Shown: piece after piece, positions 44,846 to 52,942 of the stretch
How positions within the stretch are numbered: position 1 is the first letter of the stretch
Layout of the letters: each line of letters starts with the position of its first letter
Assembly (NCBI RefSeq): GCF_000230735.2
Contig: NC_019963.1
Coordinates: forward strand, 124,001-188,000
Source: Natrinema pellirubrum DSM 15624
Lineage (GTDB): Archaea; Halobacteriota; Halobacteria; Halobacteriales; Natrialbaceae
DNA: 64,000 bases
Direction: 5' to 3'
Position numbers and translations under genes: made by a program
Notes under the pieces: model-generated
Databases searched by the model: none
Told to the model about the DNA's origin: nothing
What the model saw: only the letters and a program-made list of their open reading frames with translations

Positions 44846-45355
44846 TCAGCTGTCACCGGCAATCAGGTCCTCGATGAACCGGAAGCCGTTCACGAACGTC
44901 ACCGAGTCACCGTACCCCTCACTTGCGAGTACGGTTTCGGCGCCTTCGCCGGCCGCGATGTCGGTCGTGTAGATGTACACATCGGTCGCCGTCCCCGCGC
45001 TGAGATGCTGGGCGGCTAGCGCAGCGAGGGCGGCGTCGGCACGCTCGACCTCGTCGGCAGGGCGGTCGTCGGCGTTCGCGATGTACCGCTGGACCCCGTC
45101 CATCACCCGCGAGACAACCGGTTCGGAGAACTCGAGCGGCGCCGCAACCGTCGCCCAGCCCTCGTCGATAGCAGCGTCGATAGGTGGCGCCTCGACGTCG
45201 GGGTCGTCGACGGTTAGCTCCTCGTACACCCGTTCGGGCAGGACGAAGGTGACGTCGTTCCGGCGAGCGAACCCCCGGACGGCCTGATACCGACTGTTCG
45301 ACGGTTGCCCCATCGCGACGAACAGGCCGGTGTCAGCGATGTGGAGCCGGCTCAC
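44846..45355 (-). CDS. PIN-domain-like protein
   Basis: 169 residues. Acidic residues in a PIN-like order: IADTGLFVA, PERVYEEL, ERADAALAALA and YIYTTDIAAGEG. PIN proteins are metal-dependent RNases, often toxins. Overlaps the stop of the upstream HTH gene by 4 bp, so the pair is coupled, as in toxin-antitoxin loci. Confidence 0.75.
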   Translation of the reverse strand: MSRLHIADTGLFVAMGQPSNSRYQAVRGFARRNDVTFVLPERVYEELTVDDPDVEAPPIDAAIDEGWATVAAPLEFSEPVVSRVMDGVQRYIANADDRPADEVERADAALAALAAQHLSAGTATDVYIYTTDIAAGEGAETVLASEGYGDSVTFVNGFRFIEDLIAGDS

Positions 45356-45948
45356 GCGTCGTCAGCACCGTCGCCGTCGATGGCCAACTCCTCGACCCCT
45401 GCCCCGGCCTCCTCGATTTCGTAATGTTCGTGGACGACGGGCCGGAGCGCCTGCAAGATCATCTCCGCCGCCAGTGGCGAGATGTCGAGGTCCTCCGCCA
45501 TCAGCCGGTGGGTCACCTCACCGCGTTCGCGGGCGATAGCGTAGGTGAGCGCGGTCGCGAGGCCGGCGACGCCATGTCGGTCGATGTAGGTGTCGATGTC
45601 GGCGTCCGTCTCGCGGCGGCCGACGGCGTCGATCAGCGCCGGCGTGATCGTGTACTCGCGGTCGCCGGCGGCCGTCGTCACGGTCAGGTCGATCTCTCGG
45701 GCGGCGTACCGGCGCGGCTGTTCGTCGTCGGTGACGTCGACGACGCCGGCGTCGACGAGCCGGTTGACGTAGCTGTAAGCCGTTCCCTGGGCGAGTTCGA
45801 GGTCGTCCATCACGTCCTGGACGGTCGCCTCCCCCTCCCGGGCGAGGTACGCGTACAGCTGGGCAAGCTGTGGCTCCTCGAGGAGGTCTGCGACCGAGAG
45901 GAAGTCTTGGACGATGTCGCCGTCGGCGCGATTTGAAGTGCGTGACAC
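45352..45948 (-). CDS. winged-helix (TrmB-like) protein paired with the PIN gene
   Basis: 198 residues. N-terminal wHTH (LEEPQLAQLYAYLAREGEAT, QDVMDDLELAQGTAYSYVNR), then a beta segment with RRYAAREIDLTV and a helical C-terminal domain (IDRHGVAGLATALTYAIARE). Position before the PIN gene suggests an antitoxin that also represses the operon. Confidence 0.75.
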   Translation of the reverse strand: MSRTSNRADGDIVQDFLSVADLLEEPQLAQLYAYLAREGEATVQDVMDDLELAQGTAYSYVNRLVDAGVVDVTDDEQPRRYAAREIDLTVTTAAGDREYTITPALIDAVGRRETDADIDTYIDRHGVAGLATALTYAIARERGEVTHRLMAEDLDISPLAAEMILQALRPVVHEHYEIEEAGAGVEELAIDGDGADDA

Positions 45949-46489
45949 GATTCGTTCTTGATTACAGTTTACAGCGAATCAGTAAAGAGTGTTGGGGTCA
46001 CTCTGCCGGCGTCGCGACGAGATGCTCCTCGAGGTCGCGCGTCCAGTACGTCGCGAGGCCACCCGGACTACAGTGGGCGCACAGTTGCAACGGGCCTTCA
46101 ACGTGGCCGAGTACTATCCAAAACCGAGGAAGGGCCGTGATTGTGTCGAAGACCCCCGGAATGGTTGGGCCTGAGCGACGCGGGAGGCCCGCGAACAAAA
46201 AAGCGGGACATCGGTGAGCTTTGCTCACCAGAAGTCGCAGTGGCGAGCGGGGCGGGCCGTTGAAGATGTGGAAATGACCGGGTAGTGAGCCCAATATGTA
46301 TACAGACCCTCTATTTAGCAACGAATTCGACAATCGTTATCTCGAACCATGCTCCACTGTTAGAAGGTTTAGTTATAATTGGATTCACAGCTGTATTGTT
46401 TAAAGAAATGTGCTGTCTCTTCTATGGCTCCAGTGATGACACCCCAAAGATTTGGCTACCTGTATCTAGAACCGACATGCGCCTACCCC
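45949..46489. other. 541 bp without a firm gene
   Basis: 45998-46110 on the minus strand could encode the tail of a small zinc protein (LCAHCSPGGLATYWTRDLEE), unsupported by any start signal. Copy 2 of the structured repeat lies at 46153-46262. 46280-46490 is AT-rich with short frames only. Confidence 0.4.
46153..46262. repeat. GC-rich structured repeat, copy 2
   Basis: Shares CCCGGAATGGTTGGGCC-like start, GAGCGACGCGGGAGG, the hairpin GGTGAGC-TTT-GCTCACC and the end GGCGAGCGGGGCGGGCCG with copy 3. The TTTTAGCCCGG start of the other copies is absent here. Confidence 0.6.
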
Positions 46490-49400
46490 TCAGAGATAAT
46501 CGAGAAGCCGTCGGTACGTTGCCGTACTGATTTCGTCGTGCTCGACCGCCTCGTAGACGGCACGTTCGCACTCGGTCCGGGTCGCAATCAGTGCCGAACC
46601 GTCGCAAACCTCCGGCAAGAGGTTGAGGACGGCAGCCGTAGTGTTGGGATCAACCCGGAGCGAGGCGGCAACAAGCTCACGCATCGATCCCTGAAACCTG
46701 TCGGAGCCCACCAGCGTCGAGAGGTCGCCGTGAGCCTCCCCGAGTGCCCGCAGATCAGAGAGGTAGTCGTCGACCTCGTCCACGCAGCCGGCCTTGAGGC
46801 TCGCTTCGGTTGCATACAAGAGTCCCCCAACCAGATCCTCACGGACCGACTCCGTCGGGTGTGAGGTGTGCAAGTCGTCGAGTTCGGTGAGTGTCTCGTC
46901 GACTTGTTCCCATTCGGTCGTCTTTGCGTAGCTCGCAATCGCGGCCAGCAGGGCCCGCGAGAGTATGCGCGCAATCTCCGTATTTGGGAAGTCGCCATAG
47001 AGTCTCCGGACGTCGTCGAGTGCCGCGTTGAGGTTGTCCCACTGTTCAGTGCGGCGATACACTTCAATCGTGTTGGCTATCGCCTTGGCTGTCGCCTCGG
47101 CAACGGCTCCATCCGACGTCGCGTCGTACAGCTCTTGGAGCTTGGAACATACGTGCTCGGCTCTCGTACGGTGATCTGTGCCCACGTAGGCCGTGAGCTC
47201 CGCGAGTGCGTCCGCCAACTCGTCGCGGACGGTAGCCTCGTCCGACGAGGCATACAGGTCCTCGAGTTCGGACACCACCTCAGTAGCCTGCTCGAAGTTC
47301 TCGTCTCGAGCATAGTGCGAGACCGCGTTGTACAGCCCGATTGCATACTCCCGGCGAAGGGCTGGCGTGGACTCGGACTCCGCCAACGAATCAAGCTCCG
47401 AACGATACCGCGTGACGGAGTCGAATTGGTCGCGGTTGCCGTAGTCGGCAATGGCGTTAGCTAACAGCATGCCATAGTATCTCGCGGTATCGGTCTCCGG
47501 TCGAGCCCGATAGAGTGTATCGACTTCAGAGCGAATTCGCTCGACCTGTTCGAACTCGCCAACCGCGCCGTAGCCGCCGGCAGCGTTCATCAACCCCATC
47601 GCGAGCGCGTCGCATGTCTTGTCGTCGTGGTAGTGATCGTCGAGTACTCGTAGTTCTGCAAGCGTCGTCTCCACCCGATCGAAGGCCCTAGCTCGAGCGT
47701 AGATGTTAGCCGCGTTTCCCAGTGCGACCGCGAACTCTGGAGACGTATTCTCGCGTGGCAAGTTCTGGATCGTCGCAACAACGTCGTCGACGGCCTCTAG
47801 CGCACCTATGGCACCGTAGTTACGAACCGCATGGGAGAGAACCTGTCCGTACTCGGCGGTGGAAAGTTCTCCCTCGTCGGCGAGGATGCCCATATGCGTC
47901 ACCCACTCGGTCGCCTCGTCGACGGAGACTCCGTCGCCGACCTCGTGAAGGAGCCGCCCGGCGAACCGGAACGCGTGGTCCCCAAGCGAATCGCTCCGTA
48001 GTCCGCCGACTACCTTGGCACGAAGTTCTGCAATGGGTACTGCCGACGGAGCGACGGCCATTAGGTACCGTTCGGCATCCAAAATGGTATTAAGCGGGAG
48101 GTCGGCATTTGCGATCTCGCTCGCTAGTTGCCCTGAGACCGCGTGGATCGTCTCTCGAACCTCAGGGTAGAGGTCCAGCAACGGGCTTGATTCGAGGTCG
48201 GCGATGCCGCGCGCGACTTCGGTCGCCTTCCGCTGGACAGTGTCGGAGCGAGCGTACGTCCGAAATTGCTGTGCATCGAGCACCTTGATCCGGAGGAAAT
48301 CGGCGACCACGTCGTACCGGTGGGTGTACGTAAACTCGGGATCTGTCGCCTTACCCTTCCGATCGAGATACCCAGCGTCGGTGAGTGAATCCAGTTGATC
48401 GCGACGAGCCAGCCCGCTATCGAGAGCCGGTAGGTCGTCCGTGAGGAGGCTCTCATCGGACGGTTCAACGTACTCGTAGTGGACCGCAATCCACTTGAGT
48501 AGTCGTTCAACGACCTGTGCTGGATCGACCTCCGCGACGCGTTGTAAGTCTCCCTCGGTACTCGTCATCTCGCCCACGACGTTGGACAACGCCCGCTCCA
48601 GGGTCAGAGGGTCGGCTTCGGTGTCGGCGGCGAGTTTCGCGAGCAGGAGCACGAAGAAGGGGTTACCGTCGGCTTGCTGGACGATCTGGGCGGCGATCTC
48701 CTCGTCGGTGTCGTACGGCTCTAGGAGTTGGACAAGCGATCGCTCGGTCGGCGGGTTCACCCAGAGTGTGCGGGTGGTCACGGATCCGAGTCCATCGACG
48801 AACCGGGAGACAGATCTCTCGTAGGCAGAGCGGGTCGCGGCGACGACCTGCACGTCAACGTCACGCGTCGACTCGTCGCGGTGCTCCTCGACGGCCTGCC
48901 GGATGAAGTAGTCCATGTCGAGTCGGCCAGCGTCGTCAATAAACAGGACGACGTCCCGGTCGGCGGGGAGTGGCTCAGGTTCCGGCGTGTTTACGAAGAA
49001 CACCTCGCAGTCCGACTGAGCGTCGAGCATCTGACCCGTGGCAGCGAGGAGCCTGCTCTTGCCAGCTCCACCGTCGCCCGAGACGGTGACCACGTCCGTC
49101 CCCCCTTCGAGTAACCGAAGCAGTTCCGCCCGAGCGTCCGCAACGCGATCGGGCAAGCGCTCCCGACGCGGGGGTTCCGACTCACGAACGGCCGGCATAG
49201 GGACGTACTCCGGTCGGGTGTCGAACAGTGCCGTCACGCGCTCAAACTCGCTCAAGGACTTGTAGACGTTCAGTCCGGCTCGATCATTGGGGAGCGACGC
49301 GAGTCGCTCGCGTAGGTCCCGAACGGACGCAAGGAGGGCTTCGTCGGCGAGGTCGGTCCCGGCCACCGCGGTCTCGTACTCTCGCATCGCCGTCCGGTAC

Positions 49401-49828
49401 GCGTCGACCAAGGCGGAGCGCATATGCTTCCTTGGCACCGGCTCGGTTATCTGTGAGTCGACCCTCGCAACCCAAGTGTCCAAGATTGCTTCGATCGCTT
49501 CCCTTTCCGTCTGGGTCGTCATCCACTCATGCTCGGCGGAAGCCAACTCGTCGGGCTCCGTGACGGCAGTCTCTAATCCGTACAGGTCGTGGACGAACGA
49601 GTCCCACGGCTCGAGCGCATTCGTCAGCGGCTCGGCTCGTTCGTCGTCGACCCGGTCGATGAGCTGGGTTTCGAGTGCTCGCTGGAACTCGGTTTCCACG
49701 TCCTCGAGGTCCACCGAGTATTCTGCCAACCGGTCGAGGTCGTTGATCCAACTGTGCGCCCACTCGGACCCCCGCTCTGCTCCAACGAGGATTAACCCAG
49801 CGATGAACGAAACGGCAAACGCGCTCAC
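46490..49828 (-). CDS. membrane-anchored STAND-like ATPase with TPR-type repeats
   Basis: 1112 residues. Residues 1-18 (FAVSFIAGLILVGAE) are one membrane helix. A helical region precedes the NTPase: Walker A VSGDGGAGKSRLLAA (about 248-255), Walker B DVVLFIDDAGRLD (about 292-302), sensor VQVVAATRSAYERS, then GNPFFVLLLAKLAA and a winged-helix segment as in STAND proteins. From about 640 to 1060 there are regular 40-residue helical pairs (YGAVGEFEQVERIRSEVDTL, YARDENFEQATEVVSELEDL) that read as TPR-like. STAND ATPases with such sensors include antiphage and signalling proteins; a defence role is inferred. No partner gene is obvious. Confidence 0.85.
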   Translation of the reverse strand: MSAFAVSFIAGLILVGAERGSEWAHSWINDLDRLAEYSVDLEDVETEFQRALETQLIDRVDDERAEPLTNALEPWDSFVHDLYGLETAVTEPDELASAEHEWMTTQTEREAIEAILDTWVARVDSQITEPVPRKHMRSALVDAYRTAMREYETAVAGTDLADEALLASVRDLRERLASLPNDRAGLNVYKSLSEFERVTALFDTRPEYVPMPAVRESEPPRRERLPDRVADARAELLRLLEGGTDVVTVSGDGGAGKSRLLAATGQMLDAQSDCEVFFVNTPEPEPLPADRDVVLFIDDAGRLDMDYFIRQAVEEHRDESTRDVDVQVVAATRSAYERSVSRFVDGLGSVTTRTLWVNPPTERSLVQLLEPYDTDEEIAAQIVQQADGNPFFVLLLAKLAADTEADPLTLERALSNVVGEMTSTEGDLQRVAEVDPAQVVERLLKWIAVHYEYVEPSDESLLTDDLPALDSGLARRDQLDSLTDAGYLDRKGKATDPEFTYTHRYDVVADFLRIKVLDAQQFRTYARSDTVQRKATEVARGIADLESSPLLDLYPEVRETIHAVSGQLASEIANADLPLNTILDAERYLMAVAPSAVPIAELRAKVVGGLRSDSLGDHAFRFAGRLLHEVGDGVSVDEATEWVTHMGILADEGELSTAEYGQVLSHAVRNYGAIGALEAVDDVVATIQNLPRENTSPEFAVALGNAANIYARARAFDRVETTLAELRVLDDHYHDDKTCDALAMGLMNAAGGYGAVGEFEQVERIRSEVDTLYRARPETDTARYYGMLLANAIADYGNRDQFDSVTRYRSELDSLAESESTPALRREYAIGLYNAVSHYARDENFEQATEVVSELEDLYASSDEATVRDELADALAELTAYVGTDHRTRAEHVCSKLQELYDATSDGAVAEATAKAIANTIEVYRRTEQWDNLNAALDDVRRLYGDFPNTEIARILSRALLAAIASYAKTTEWEQVDETLTELDDLHTSHPTESVREDLVGGLLYATEASLKAGCVDEVDDYLSDLRALGEAHGDLSTLVGSDRFQGSMRELVAASLRVDPNTTAAVLNLLPEVCDGSALIATRTECERAVYEAVEHDEISTATYRRLLDYL

Positions 49829-49947
49829 TGCATACGCGGTTTTCTCGGTTACTTTATAACCGTTCCGGAGGTGATGACGACTGCTCCCCGTGCTCGTGCG
49901 TCAGTTCGACGAGGGAAAACTCCACAAGCGCGACGAGCGACGCGTGA

Positions 49948-50099
49948 TCACGCGCGCCGGGATTCCAGCTCCGTCTGAATCGCGCAGTCGACACAGATCG
50001 GGTGGGTGACCCGCTCATCCTGGCCCCAGGTGTGGGCCTCGCCAGTCTCGGTACCGGGCGGGCATCACAGAACGCACAGCCAGTGAGCGTCTGCTGCAT
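49948..50099 (-). pseudogene. frameshifted small zinc-ribbon protein
   Basis: MQQTLTGCAFCDA in one frame, then GTETGEAHTWGQDERVTHPI and CVDCAIQTELESRRA-stop in another; one added base near CGCCCGG (about 50058) would join CAFC and ICVDC into a complete ribbon of about 50 residues. Its start overlaps the stop of the upstream 96-aa gene (TGATG), the normal operon spacing. A decayed gene or a base-call error. Confidence 0.6.
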
Positions 50100-50389
50100 C
50101 ACTCGCCCTCCGCGTCGGCGTTGCGGCCAGCCGTCCAGCCACGGTGGAAGACGGCCAGCTGCGTCGATGAGTCGAACGTGGTGCCGCTCGGCTCGTGAAC
50201 CAGAACGTGGTCGTCAGGAACCGGAGTGACGACGGCCGCGTCGACGAGATCGTTGACCAGACGCTGGGCCGTCGCGTCGTCGATGTCCGCCGTGTCGACG
50301 CTGGTGGCGTCGCGGTCCTGGGCGAGCTGTTCTTTCTCGAACTGTTCGTAATCGGCACTCGTGTCGTCGTGAGGATCGGGACCAGCCAT
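50099..50389 (-). CDS. hypothetical backbone protein, 96 aa
   Basis: Acidic N-terminal half, then TAQRLVNDLVDAAVVTPVPD and DHVLVHEPSGTTF, which look like a small winged-helix or beta-hairpin domain. No family recognised. Own hairpin leader upstream; translationally coupled to the frameshifted zinc-ribbon gene below it. Confidence 0.7.
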   Translation of the reverse strand: MAGPDPHDDTSADYEQFEKEQLAQDRDATSVDTADIDDATAQRLVNDLVDAAVVTPVPDDHVLVHEPSGTTFDSSTQLAVFHRGWTAGRNADAEGE

Positions 50390-50414
50390 AATGGGTCACG
50401 CAGCACTCATGGTC

Positions 50415-50445
50415 GCGCGCTGCACGCCCCCTGGCGCCGATAAAC
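50415..50445 (-). promoter_or_regulatory. hairpin leader of the 96-aa gene
   Basis: Minus-strand GTTTATCG then GCGC stem halves around CAGGGGGCGTGCA. Confidence 0.62.
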
Positions 50446-50462
50446 AGTCAGCAGCGACAGCG

Positions 50463-51002
50463 TCAGTCAGGTCGTGGATCTCGATAGCCGATGACGGCGA
50501 TGTCGTCGATGAACAGGACGCCCTTCATGAAGTCGAGCTTGGTCAGACTGTGCTGGTAGAGGTTATGCCGGTCAAGGTAGTTCACCAACACCACCAGACA
50601 GCCGAACTCGATCTTCGGTCGGCCGTCCTTCTGGGTACGGTACCCTTTCTGGAACTTGAGGAGGTCGTCGCTGACGTTCTTCCGCTCGCTTTTTTCGACC
50701 TCGATGGCGATGCAGGCGTCGGCGTCGTAGAGGTCGACGCTGTAGTGAAATCCCTGATGCGACCAGAGCTTGCAGTTCGGGTTGTAGCCGCCAGCGGCAT
50801 CCCCCTCGTACTGCGAGAGCCCGTCGGAGATCGTAGCATCGAATCCGCCGACCTTCGTGTGTTTCGTCGAGCCGTCGAAAATACTGGCCGGGACAGCTTC
50901 GACGGCCGCCCGAATCGACGCCAGCGCATCGTCCGGAAACGCTTCGGACGAGGTTTGGGTGCGGCGCTCGCTCAGTTTGGTGACCTCCTCGACGACGACC
51001 AT
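50463..51002 (-). CDS. PD-(D/E)XK nuclease-like protein
   Basis: 179 residues from the ATG at 51002. The segment HYSVDLYDADACIAIEVEKS, followed by RKNVSDDLLKFQKGYR, has the spacing of a restriction-endonuclease fold (Asp ... Glu-X-Glu/Lys). The N-terminal KLSERRTQTSSEAFPDD and C-terminal RHNLYQHSLTKLDFMKGVLF are unplaced. It could be a nuclease of the BglII/Mrr neighbourhood. A weak T-rich box lies upstream (51030-51035), with no clear hairpin. No methylase next to it. Confidence 0.65.
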   Translation of the reverse strand: MVVVEEVTKLSERRTQTSSEAFPDDALASIRAAVEAVPASIFDGSTKHTKVGGFDATISDGLSQYEGDAAGGYNPNCKLWSHQGFHYSVDLYDADACIAIEVEKSERKNVSDDLLKFQKGYRTQKDGRPKIEFGCLVVLVNYLDRHNLYQHSLTKLDFMKGVLFIDDIAVIGYRDPRPD

Positions 51003-51133
51003 ACTCGCTCTCGAGGGGTAGCGGCCCGATAAAACCCGTCGCGACGGCCATTCGAGCTGGCCGACGCTAGGATTCACTCACTCAAGGAGTAGGGCGATGG
51101 GTGGGGGCGAGGGAGTGGATCCAGACCCAGTAT

Positions 51134-51175
51134 TAACCAACACTGTGTCGGTATTGGTTCAGAATGTTGGTTAAT
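51134..51175. repeat. 42-bp paired element, copy D
   Basis: TTAACCAACA at 51134-51143 and TGTTGGTTAA at 51166-51175, exactly 42 bp. It has an extra internal half-site ATTGGTT at 51154-51160. Confidence 0.78.
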
Positions 51176-51326
51176 CCCGGCCGCTACGGCGTTCGGAGAT
51201 CTCGAACTGGCTTCACGACGAAAGTGTCTGGCTCGCTGGCTGCTTCTTCACCTGGCCGCTCCGCCGGCGACGGTTGATACCCCGCCTACCGGGCGCTTAT
51301 ACAGTCTTCTCGAGGAGAGCATCAAC
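51176..51326. other. 151 bp without a gene
   Basis: Between 42-bp element D and the 61-aa gene. No frame looks coding. Confidence 0.4.
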
Positions 51327-51512
51327 TCACGTCTCCCCTATCTCGAGTACATCGATGGCCTCGGCAGGCCCGATGTCGTACTCGACAAGGCGGTTCGCTG
51401 CAAGCTGCCACGCCTGTTTAGCGAGTTCGGGATCAGCGTTCTCATAGTGAACACTGAACTCGGTCAGTGCGACTGCGACGAGGAGATCCTCTTGTCGATC
51501 GGTGAGAGACAT
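51327..51512 (-). CDS. small helical protein, 61 aa
   Basis: MSLTDRQEDLLVAVALTEFS, YENADPELAKQAWQLAAN and RLVEYDIGPAEAIDVLE form two to three helices. A T-rich box GTTTATCA lies about 20 bp upstream with GGGTGC-like sequence, only partly matching the leader family. Function unknown. Confidence 0.65.
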   Translation of the reverse strand: MSLTDRQEDLLVAVALTEFSVHYENADPELAKQAWQLAANRLVEYDIGPAEAIDVLEIGET

Positions 51513-51666
51513 CGCCGATGTTGGGTGCGGCTTTTTGATAAACCTCAGGACTATCGGTGCTTGACTGGTGCATTTGTAGAAGAGAGGGATGGGACACGCT
51601 GCCAGGACCGACTCGTGAATATCGTCGAGAGGAACCCGCTTGTCATCGCTGACACTCTGTTCTAGC

Positions 51667-51811
51667 CTATCCTCTGATTACATCCTCCTGAGCGGCGTCT
51701 CGAGCGTCTGCTTGGAGGTACTCATAGCGGACCTCACACCGCTTTGAACAGAACCGGCCAGCGTACCCTGCGTGATCACGGGAGAGTCTCGTACAGGTCA
51801 GTATTCGTCAT
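51667..51811 (-). pseudogene. frameshifted small zinc protein
   Basis: MTNTDLYETLP in one frame, then RDHAGYAGRFCSKRCEVRYE and LQADARDAAQEDVIRG-stop in another. One extra base near the CCCGTGATC at about 51780 would join them. CSKRC is a TRASH/MYND-like half site. Decayed gene or base-call error. Confidence 0.55.
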
Positions 51812-51925
51812 TCGTCGCGGTTAGTCATCTGGCGATACCTCGTTTCAGGAACCGAATCGTCTCAGCGCTGCCGGACGCTATTGCTGTGAATCTGGATTCC
51901 ATGCATTGTACAGTGGACTGTGTTC

Positions 51926-51958
51926 GCGTCCCCTGTATCCCTCCCGGGGGCGAGAAAC
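51926..51958 (-). promoter_or_regulatory. hairpin leader without an intact gene
   Basis: Minus-strand GTTTCTCG then CCCC/GGGG around CGGGAGGGATACA. The nearest minus-strand gene downstream is the frameshifted zinc protein, about 115 nt away. Confidence 0.6.
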
Positions 51959-51984
51959 TGTCTCAAATGAGGTGTCCCTTCCTC

Positions 51985-52545
51985 TTATCGAACGAATGTC
52001 CCATCCGGAGCCGGAACGAGCCCGGTTCGAATCTCGAGATCGACACGCCGAAGATGCTTGCAGCCGTCATCTGGCTGGCGCTGCTCGAAATCTGGACAGC
52101 TACACGTCTCTTTCTCGATGTCGATCTCGTAGGTATGTCCACTCTCACTCACGACCTCATAGAGAGCACCCACCGTGGCAAAGCGGACGTCCATGTCCTC
52201 ACTCAATGCACGGCGAGTTCGTGGGTCGTTGATTGAGTAGCTACCTTCCTCGAGTGGGGTCGGTGGTGCTGGTGTTTCACACTGGTCTCTGAACTCGTCG
52301 CGACGATTGCGTTCTTGGCCACAATTCCGGCAGCGCCAGTAGCGTGTGCGATACTCGTAACTATCGGTGAGATCGAGATCGTATTGTGTCGGTTCCCTTC
52401 CTGGGAGCCACTCATCGATTGCGATGAGTTCATGCCCGTTTAGTCGAGCAACGTCTCCGGAATACCTTTGCTCTCGGTCACTTGTGTTACTGCGGTCATG
52501 GTGGGGTTGCTGCTGCTCGCGATGGATCGGTTGATCTGTACTCAT
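51985..52545 (-). CDS. SWIM zinc-finger protein
   Basis: 186 residues. A first ribbon YWRCRNCGQERNRRDEF with C near 92, then a C-terminal SWIM motif CSCPDFEQRQPDDGCKHLRR (CxCx..CxH) at about residues 147-165. N-terminal 45 residues are His/Gln-rich. SWIM domains bind DNA or proteins and occur in recombination mediators and transposase-like proteins. Own leader upstream. Confidence 0.82.
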   Translation of the reverse strand: MSTDQPIHREQQQPHHDRSNTSDREQRYSGDVARLNGHELIAIDEWLPGREPTQYDLDLTDSYEYRTRYWRCRNCGQERNRRDEFRDQCETPAPPTPLEEGSYSINDPRTRRALSEDMDVRFATVGALYEVVSESGHTYEIDIEKETCSCPDFEQRQPDDGCKHLRRVDLEIRTGLVPAPDGTFVR

Positions 52546-52570
52546 GGGTACTCTCGAGGCACAGGTGAAA

Positions 52571-52598
52571 GCGCCTCACCCGTCAGGCGCGAAAAATA
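52571..52598 (-). promoter_or_regulatory. hairpin leader of the SWIM gene
   Basis: Minus-strand ATTTTTCGC then GCGCCT/AGGCGC around GACGGGTG, 26 nt before the ATG. Confidence 0.75.
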
Positions 52599-52942
52599 CT
52601 TGTAGACCGGCACGTAGTGGAGGAGTCAGTCTGATTCGAATGTCCAAGAAGGAGTCAGAGAACGGCTCGCAGATCTATTCTGTGACTACCCGACGAGCGG
52701 TAAGTACAGGACAAGCAGTTACCGAATCAGCCATTTATCCATCCGAAATATATCGAAAGTCACCTGCTGAATATAGAGAATGTACCTTGCACGTGACTCC
52801 TGACAGAGCTTGGGGACGTAGAGAGTGAGAAGCTTTCTTTGACACGTATAGAGTTCTTGTACAGGAGGAATCGCCAGTTTTCACCGTTCTGAATTCTATC
52901 GATACATTGTATTTTTATCATTCGAGTGTGGCATGTCTTGAT
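52599..52942. other. 344-bp AT-rich junction before the KAP gene
   Basis: Holds CAGTTACCGAATCAGCCA (52716-52733), nearly identical to TAGTTACCGAATCACCCA right of the KAP gene, and near its end TATTTTTA (52910-52918), a TATA box about 25 bp from the KAP start. No gene. Confidence 0.5.
52716..52733. repeat. left direct repeat flanking the KAP gene
   Basis: CAGTTACCGAATCAGCCA; 16 of 18 positions match the right copy at 56427-56444 and GTTACCGAATCA is identical. Confidence 0.5.

Noticed and set aside
46285-46530. 81-aa frame downstream of the STAND ATPase gene
   Set aside because: AT-rich, overlaps the end of a real gene on the other strand and has no coding-like composition.
4329-51175. Reading the 42-bp elements as integron attC sites
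   Set aside because: The arms differ from the RYYYAAC/GTTRRRY core by one position each, the inner L-box pairs are absent and no IntI-type integrase is present.
51013-51543. Two further leader-like boxes (51013-51035 and 51521-51543)
   Set aside because: They have the T-rich box and some G/C words but no convincing stem, so they were not counted as family members.
52020-52050. GGTTCGAATCTCG resembling a tRNA T-arm
   Set aside because: It lies inside the SWIM gene coding sequence and no acceptor or anticodon arms can be drawn around it.
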